64,000 nucleotides of DNA. Source: Eulemur rufifrons (lineage: Eukaryota > Chordata > Mammalia > Primates > Lemuridae). Shown here one piece after another: positions 58,702-64,000 of this stretch. The notes below the pieces were generated by a model that saw only the letters and a program-made list of their open reading frames with translations, was not told where the DNA came from and searched no databases. The first letter of the stretch is position 1. Every line of letters begins with the position of its first letter. A program made the position numbers and the translations under genes. The stretch spans positions 64,425,501-64,489,500 of the forward strand of contig NC_090983.1 in NCBI RefSeq assembly GCF_041146395.1. Reading direction: 5' to 3'.

Positions 58702-58711
58702 TGTATGTGTA
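58669..58711. repeat. (TG)n microsatellite
   Basis: TG tract with two TA interruptions. Confidence 0.97.
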
Positions 58712-61459
58712 AGTAAGAAAGCTAGCTTGCCTCAGCCATTCATGCCTCAAAAAAAGCCCATTGTGTGCACGACAGTAGGTTCAGTAAATCATTAGAGATT
58801 TACATACTATTTAAGCAATCTGGTAAGATTGGTAAAGCTCAACAAAAGATGACTCAGCCCTCACTTTTGTGGGTAGATCAGTATAGAATACTTAGACAAG
58901 CACTGCAATCTCCAGAAAACACTGATTCTAGTCCTGGGGTAGAACTATGATGAATGGTTTCAAATTTCAAGGCTGTTTCACAAAGAATTTTCTAGTCGAT
59001 AGGGCTAAAAATATGGCTAGTTAGAATGAATTTATTATTGGTCAAAGTGTCCAAGGAGAGACAGCAGCATTCATCCAATTATTGAAATATGTACTGAATG
59101 ATGATTGTCTGCCAGACACAAGGATTGGCCCCTAATAATTCTTTCCAACCCTGAAATTTAATATTTCTGGGCTTCATGCCTTAGGGCAAGCTGCCCTACC
59201 TACTTGAGGCTATCTACCTGTTCAAAAAAAGGATGGGTAGGGGGTTACCTGCTCTGTCTCCTTCCCTGAGACTTTAATGAGATAATGCATAATAAAGCAT
59301 TTTGTAAATTGTAACATTTTTATACATTCATTATGTCTATATGTGTGAAAAATGTAAATGGCTCTGAAAAATGTAAACATCTTTAGAAGTTACCTACTTC
59401 TTCCTCTTGGCACTTTCTCTAACTTAGAAGAGTATAGCAAGATTTTAACACTTAATAATGCTTTGTTTGAAACATCATATTTGCCACTAGATCAAATGTT
59501 AGATTGGGAGGTGAGGGAAGGGTGGTTCTGGGAGTATCTGTTTAATGTGTTGTCAGTGTTCTGGGAGTGTTCTTTACAGTTTGGAATTAGGAATTGCTGA
59601 TGTCATGATCAGTCATATTGTCATGACAACATCAGAATTTCCTCATTTGCCTTCTCTTCGCTAGGGGAGTATCAATTTGCCACAGGTCTGTCATCAGTTC
59701 ACCCCATGTGTTAAGTGTATTAGATAACCCAGAACTAGTCATTCTTAAAGACACTTGGGTGGGGAATTTTTATAAGCTCCTTATGTATCCTATTTCAGTA
59801 CTCTTAACGATATATCCTGATGTTGGAAAGTTTGCCTTCCTACATATTCAATTGAACAGAAATTAATTTGTAATCTTATATCTTCTTGTTTGAACCTTTA
59901 TAATTCAGTGGAGAATGAAAAGCTTTTCAGCATTCTCATTTACATAAAGGACGTCATTAATTATTCTAGCATCCTCCTCTTCAGGTGAAATAGACCTAAC
60001 TTAATAGTAATTTTAGCAACTTAAGAGAAAGGAAACTAACTTGTACTATGGATCCCAGGTTTTGGATAGACATTGTTATGTGCCACCCACCCCCAGACAT
60101 TTAGGAATTTCTTATTAAATAACCTTTGGCCATTCTTTGCCTACATGAAGGTTTTGTTTGTCCCAGGTACAGTTTGCTGTACACTGCTAAAGTTGTCATT
60201 TGTACAGTTGACTTTTGATCATGGAAAGGAGATGGTCATTCCAGGTTTGAATTCATTTTATTTTCCATGATTTAATGATTTTGTCTCTAGTTTTCCACAA
60301 ATTTTGTTGATTTCTAAGTGCTTTCTGTCTCTTCCCAGGTTGTATAGCAAGAGGTGGATATGATTAGTGTTCTTCCCAGCATACCAGGTCCTTCCTCCCT
60401 CACCTCAGCTTTTACCCTTTGCCCACAGTTTGCTCACATACGTAGATGATGTTACTTCCATCTCTTTAGGTAAACAAATTTCAGAGATTACCTAGTAATA
60501 GCTTTCTATCATAATTTATAAGTTTTACTATAATTCATAGAAAATACATTGAATTATCTTGAAATCGCACTTACATTTTTATAGGCTTGCAACAGGCATG
60601 GAGAATAACAGCTCCAATTCTAGATTTCCAGAGTCAAAGAGTGTAGAGGATTGAGACATCCATCCAGGAAAATAGAAATTCACACTATATGAAAAATGGA
60701 CCTTCTCTTTGTCCTGGATTCCCAAATAATTGATTTTATTTTGCTATGGAATTTGAGGTACACATACAAATTCATGGTAATATAAATAAAACAAAATCTT
60801 GAACTTTTAATTCATATAGCCTATGTTTCAGATTTTGTATTTTTGAAAAGGATTAAGACTCTCCGTACCTATTTTTATAGCAAAAATTTAGGGAAAGAAA
60901 TTTATCTTATAGAGGACACTTAAGCCAAAAATTTGAGTCAGATTTGAATGTTTACTAGTTATTCTACAAGAGCAGAGCAATAACTAATTTATGAACAGAG
61001 TATATCTAACAATTTTTTTGTGTGTAAATTATTTGTTTCAAATTTAGAGGATGTTTCCCCCGAGATATAAATGTCCTAAGTGGTGATTAGGACTTCAGTT
61101 GACCTATAAGCATCTATGAATCCCATAATGAAGCAAATCTCTAATATGATCTCTCAATATTTTTTAAGGGGGGGAAAAAAACCTCAGTTCCAGGTCAGGA
61201 TTCTAGAAATATCTTTCACCTTAACACCATCCCAGCTTCTAGAAGATAGTTCTGTCTGCCCCTCTCCCAACTCTGTCCCACTAATGATCCCAGAAAATAA
61301 AACTGACTGCAAGGGGGGAGTTATACCTTAGCAACCATCAGTTAAGTGAAATTTAAGTGCTAAGTTGGGGCCAGAATATATATCTGTACTATTCAGTATA
61401 TATTCTAATATTGGCAAGTTTGTATTCATAGTCAACTGAATAGAAATTCAGTGTAATTC
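58712..61459. other. 2.7 kb with no gene; faint L2/MIR pieces
   Basis: 59062-59130 ('cattcatccaattattgaaa', 'gattgtctgccagacacaag') looks like antisense L2, and 59255-59315 ('gactttaatgagataatgca') like MIR. Otherwise nothing. Confidence 0.45.
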
Positions 61460-61605
61460 CAGATGCTTTTATAAATGAGCAAACTGAGGCTTCTAGAGGG
61501 TATAGATTACTTGCCCACGGTCACACAGATGGTAAATGGTGAAATCAAGATGCGGGGCCAGGGGCTCTGATGCCCAAGCTTCGGCTTTTAATGCCATGTA
61601 AGTTT
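61460..61605 (-). repeat. MIR fragment, antisense
   Basis: 'ataaatgagcaaactgaggc', 'gattacttgcccacggtcac', 'acagatggtaaatggtgaaa' and 'tgatgcccaagcttcggctt' are antisense MIR core and 5' end. Confidence 0.82.
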
Positions 61606-61654
61606 TTCCCTGTGGGTCTTGGATTGATCCACAGCTAACAGTAATAACAACAAT

Positions 61655-61810
61655 TATTAGTATTATTGGAGGCAGGGGACTTTGGAATAAGAGAGACCTG
61701 AGATCAAACCCCAGCTCCAAAATGTATTGGATCTGTGACCTTGGGCAAATTACTTAAATCCTGGAGACTCAGTTTTCTCTTTGATAAAATGGAATCATCA
61801 TTCTTCTGTC

Positions 61811-61866
<56 letters not shown>

Positions 61867-61925
61867 TGTGCTTAGAAAGTACTTGGAATATAGTAGTTAC
61901 TCACTAAACGACAGCCATTATTATT
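61655..61925 (+). repeat. MIR SINE, sense, split by microsatellite
   Basis: 'ctgagatcaaaccccagctc', 'tgtgaccttgggcaaattac', 'ggagactcagttttctcttt', 'gataaaatggaatcatcatt' precede a (TG)n(GA)n tract; 'cttagaaagtacttggaata' and 'tagtagttactcactaaacg' follow it. One MIR is therefore interrupted by the expanded tract. Confidence 0.88.
61813..61866. repeat. (TG)n(GA)n compound microsatellite
   Basis: About 15 TG units then about 12 GA units, uninterrupted. Confidence 0.97.
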
Positions 61926-63164
61926 TAATAACACATGCGGAGAAGCAGCTGTAGGGCAAAATTCATTTCTTCTGTTTTGTTAGTCAGGGTAGATTCAGGA
62001 ATCATCAGAATATGGCTTCTGGTAAGACTCATCAGAATATGGCTATGTTTATGTTCTATATACCTGCTGGGATTATAGCTATAGTTTTATTTTATTATAG
62101 TGGTTTCATTTTTATACATATGTGATTTTATATGTGTCTAGGGAGACTTTAAGTCTGGAATAAGAATTGCAGATTTTTTAAAAAGCAAAACAGTAAATAA
62201 TACAAAATATTGCTGCTACTTTAGAAATAGGGTACTTTATCAATTCTATTTTGTACCAGGAAGCAACAGAAATTTAAAGAATCTGCTGACCCCATATTTT
62301 TTTTTCCTTTTTTTTTTTTTCCTTTTCTGGTGAGAGCCAGAGGCGTTGCGAGCTTTTAAACATAGACTCTCAAATGTAAATAGCTGTTTAGTATGAACTG
62401 CTTACGCTAACCAATACTGTGGGGCTATATTTTATGCATTAAAGGTTGTAATTTGAAATAATGTTGACTGAATTTTTCCTCTTAATTCCATTCAGCTTTC
62501 AGCTTGACCCAAATAAAAATGGGTGCTGGAAATACTTTAGCGGTGATGGAAGGACAGAATCTGCTATAGGTCAGATCTTTTTTTGATAGACGTGTTCTAT
62601 TCTTATCTCTTTGGACATCTTCTTTGCCCCTATTTTTTTCTTCTTTCAAAGCTTAGCTTCACTGCTGTATTTTCTTTATAGTAATTTCATTCAAAGGCTC
62701 CTATTTTACATGGGGCTCGGTGTTATGTGTGTTAGTGTGGTTGGTCCCTTAGGCTTTTGACCCTTCATCTGGGAGATCATCGATTAGCAAGTATTTCAGC
62801 AGGGATTACCCCAAATATACACCCTCTGTCATGCCAGCCTTCCTTCTCTAGTTCTGTTTTTCATGTCATCTGCACAGTGCTTCTTTCTGAGTGTCCCTTA
62901 AACAAAACATTTACATAGCCGGGCTTCCCACAACCATATTATATCCTGTATTGATCTCTCCCTCCTGTGGACTCCTATAGCAATGATTGTCTAGACCGCT
63001 TGCCTGGCACTTAGCACGTAATGACTTGCATTATTAGTGTACAGTAAGCAATTTGGGTGCTCTATGGGTTACAAGTACTCACCTCGGAATTGGAGCATTA
63101 TTTATAAGGTTTTTTTGAGATGTAGCATTACAGAGTTTAAAGGAGCACAGGACTAAATAAGTGT
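61926..63164. other. 1.2 kb with no gene seen
   Basis: A 15-bp local duplication lies at 62003-62017 and 62030-62044. T-rich tract at 62299-62325. A weak L2-like piece ('cctggcacttagcacgtaat') lies at about 63002-63025. Confidence 0.45.
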
Positions 63165-63345
63165 TTTAAACCTAGCTAGAGGTAGATTTGAACCCTAGTT
63201 TGCTACTTACTTATTAGCTCTGTGGGTAGGTCAGTCTCAAAATATTTAAGTTTTTTTCTTTCATCTGTACATTGAGCCTAATAACCATTCCAACCTCATA
63301 GGGTTGTTGTGAAAGTGAAATGAAATGTGAAAGAGCCAAAAATGA
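63165..63345 (+). repeat. MIR SINE, sense
   Basis: 'gatttgaaccctagtttgct', 'acttacttattagctctgtg', 'tctttcatctgtacattgag' and 'caacctcatagggttgttgt' then 'gaaagtgaaatga' are MIR in order. Confidence 0.88.
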
Positions 63346-63439
63346 AATTCTCATTTTCAAGTTGCTTCTTTGGGACAAATGTCTTCTAAAGTCAGATTTT
63401 CAAATTCCAGTCATACAGGCTTTTCTAAGTGGCAGGTGG

Positions 63440-63545
63440 CATCTTTACCTATATGTCTCATCTCCGGTACTAGATTGCAGGCTCCTGCATGTACTGGTGG
63501 CTCTGTCCTTATTGTCCTTGTTTGTATACTCTTCCCTTACAGAGT
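63440..63545 (+). repeat. L2-like fragment, sense
   Basis: 'tgtctcatctccggtactag', 'attgcaggctcctgcatgta' resembles the L2 segment TGTCTCCCCCACTAGA-CTGTAAGCTCC. Short and diverged. Confidence 0.45.
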
Positions 63546-63894
63546 GTGAACTCTGATATTGCTCACAATCTTCCCATTCACACAAAAATGGCTCTGTTCC
63601 AACACATAACTTTTTTAAAAAAACTGGACAAAAACAAATGAAAAACTTCAGTGCACCTAGGCTCCTAAAACAGATCTTTGCCAGACTTTTTTTTTTAACC
63701 CTTTTAAAGTCTATAGTATACACAGCCTTAGAAAGCATATTCATTCAGCCATTCAACAAACATTTTTTGAAAAAGTGACCTCCCCTTACCTAAGTTTGCT
63801 TGTCATCGATTCCTGCTATAGCCTTGCTCCTGTTCTTCGACAGTCAGCATCAGTTATTTACACAGTGCACCCATTAAAATCTACAAACCACCAG
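63546..63894. other. No gene; antisense L2 start at 63739-63775
   Basis: 'catattcattcagccattca' then 'acaaacattttttga' is a short antisense L2 terminus. Confidence 0.45.
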
Positions 63895-64000
63895 GATAAA
63901 ACCTGGAAAACAATAATAATGGCTGCCATTTATTGGGTTTGGCACTTGTGTTGTACTGTACTCAAGATAATCTTGTGAGGAGTATGGGGCTCAGAGAGGT
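63895..64000 (-). repeat. MIR SINE, antisense, cut by window end
   Basis: 'taataatggctgccatttat', 'tgggtttggcacttgtgttg', 'ctcaagataatcttgtgagg' and 'gggctcagagaggt' are the antisense MIR 3' half; the rest lies outside the window. Confidence 0.75.

Noticed and set aside
58669..58711. Tandem repeats as a CRISPR or satellite array
   Set aside because: Simple dinucleotide microsatellites; no spaced direct repeats anywhere in the window.

Overview
This window looks like nuclear DNA from a strepsirrhine primate, most likely a Malagasy lemur. The best evidence is the dimeric Alu at 12300-12640. Its middle A-rich linker and its right-arm ending (GAGGTTGCTGTGAGC..., GACGCCACGGCACTCACTCTAGCC) are forms I know from lemur Alus and not from human AluY or AluS. 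Base composition is AT-rich and CpG-poor. There is no operon structure, no bacterial-style gene and no CpG island. The window is a dense mix of old mammal-wide repeats (MIR, L2, CR1/L3, MER1, MER2, MaLR-type LTRs) and primate-age Alu and L1 copies.

I could not recognise a host protein-coding exon, an rRNA or tRNA gene, a CRISPR array or a credible promoter. The open frames longer than 100 codons are not supported as genes: several lie in repeats, and the rest show no recognisable domain. The window is therefore either intergenic (a gene desert) or the inside of a long intron.

Layout. Bases 1-5000 hold an L1 3' end, then a nearly full-length but broken hAT-family transposase on the minus strand (about 1005-2689), with its terminal inverted repeat ending at 3143. 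A probable LTR fragment follows. Bases 5-8 kb hold a small hAT-type MITE, a possible retrocopy tail, a shortened Alu, a TTAA-flanked piggyBac-type MITE with a head-to-head terminal repeat at its right end, and an antisense Alu. Bases 8-12 kb are mostly unassigned. Bases 12-18 kb hold the lemur Alu, a neighbouring Alu monomer, a MIR and a second L1 3' end. Bases 18-30 kb hold an antisense Alu, MIR and L2 pieces, a MER1 with an 8-bp target duplication, and a MER2 (Tigger) element. Bases 31-38 kb hold MaLR-type LTRs, a CR1/L3 piece, an antisense Alu, a CA/CG microsatellite and an old L1. That L1 carries a 23-bp insertion which matches a site 1.5 kb away. Bases 38-56 kb are mostly unassigned, with LTR, L2 and MIR relics and one candidate retrocopy 3' end. 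Bases 56-64 kb hold the second, fuller piggyBac-type MITE, an Alu monomer, a second MER1, microsatellites and several MIR/L2 pieces.

No set of genes works together here. The points most worth checking are the degenerate hAT transposase, the pair of TTAA-flanked MITEs with the head-to-head junction at 6410-6445, and the apparent templated insertion at 36412-36434. Repeat names come from recognition of consensus-like sequence without a database search, so family-level calls are firmer than subfamily calls.
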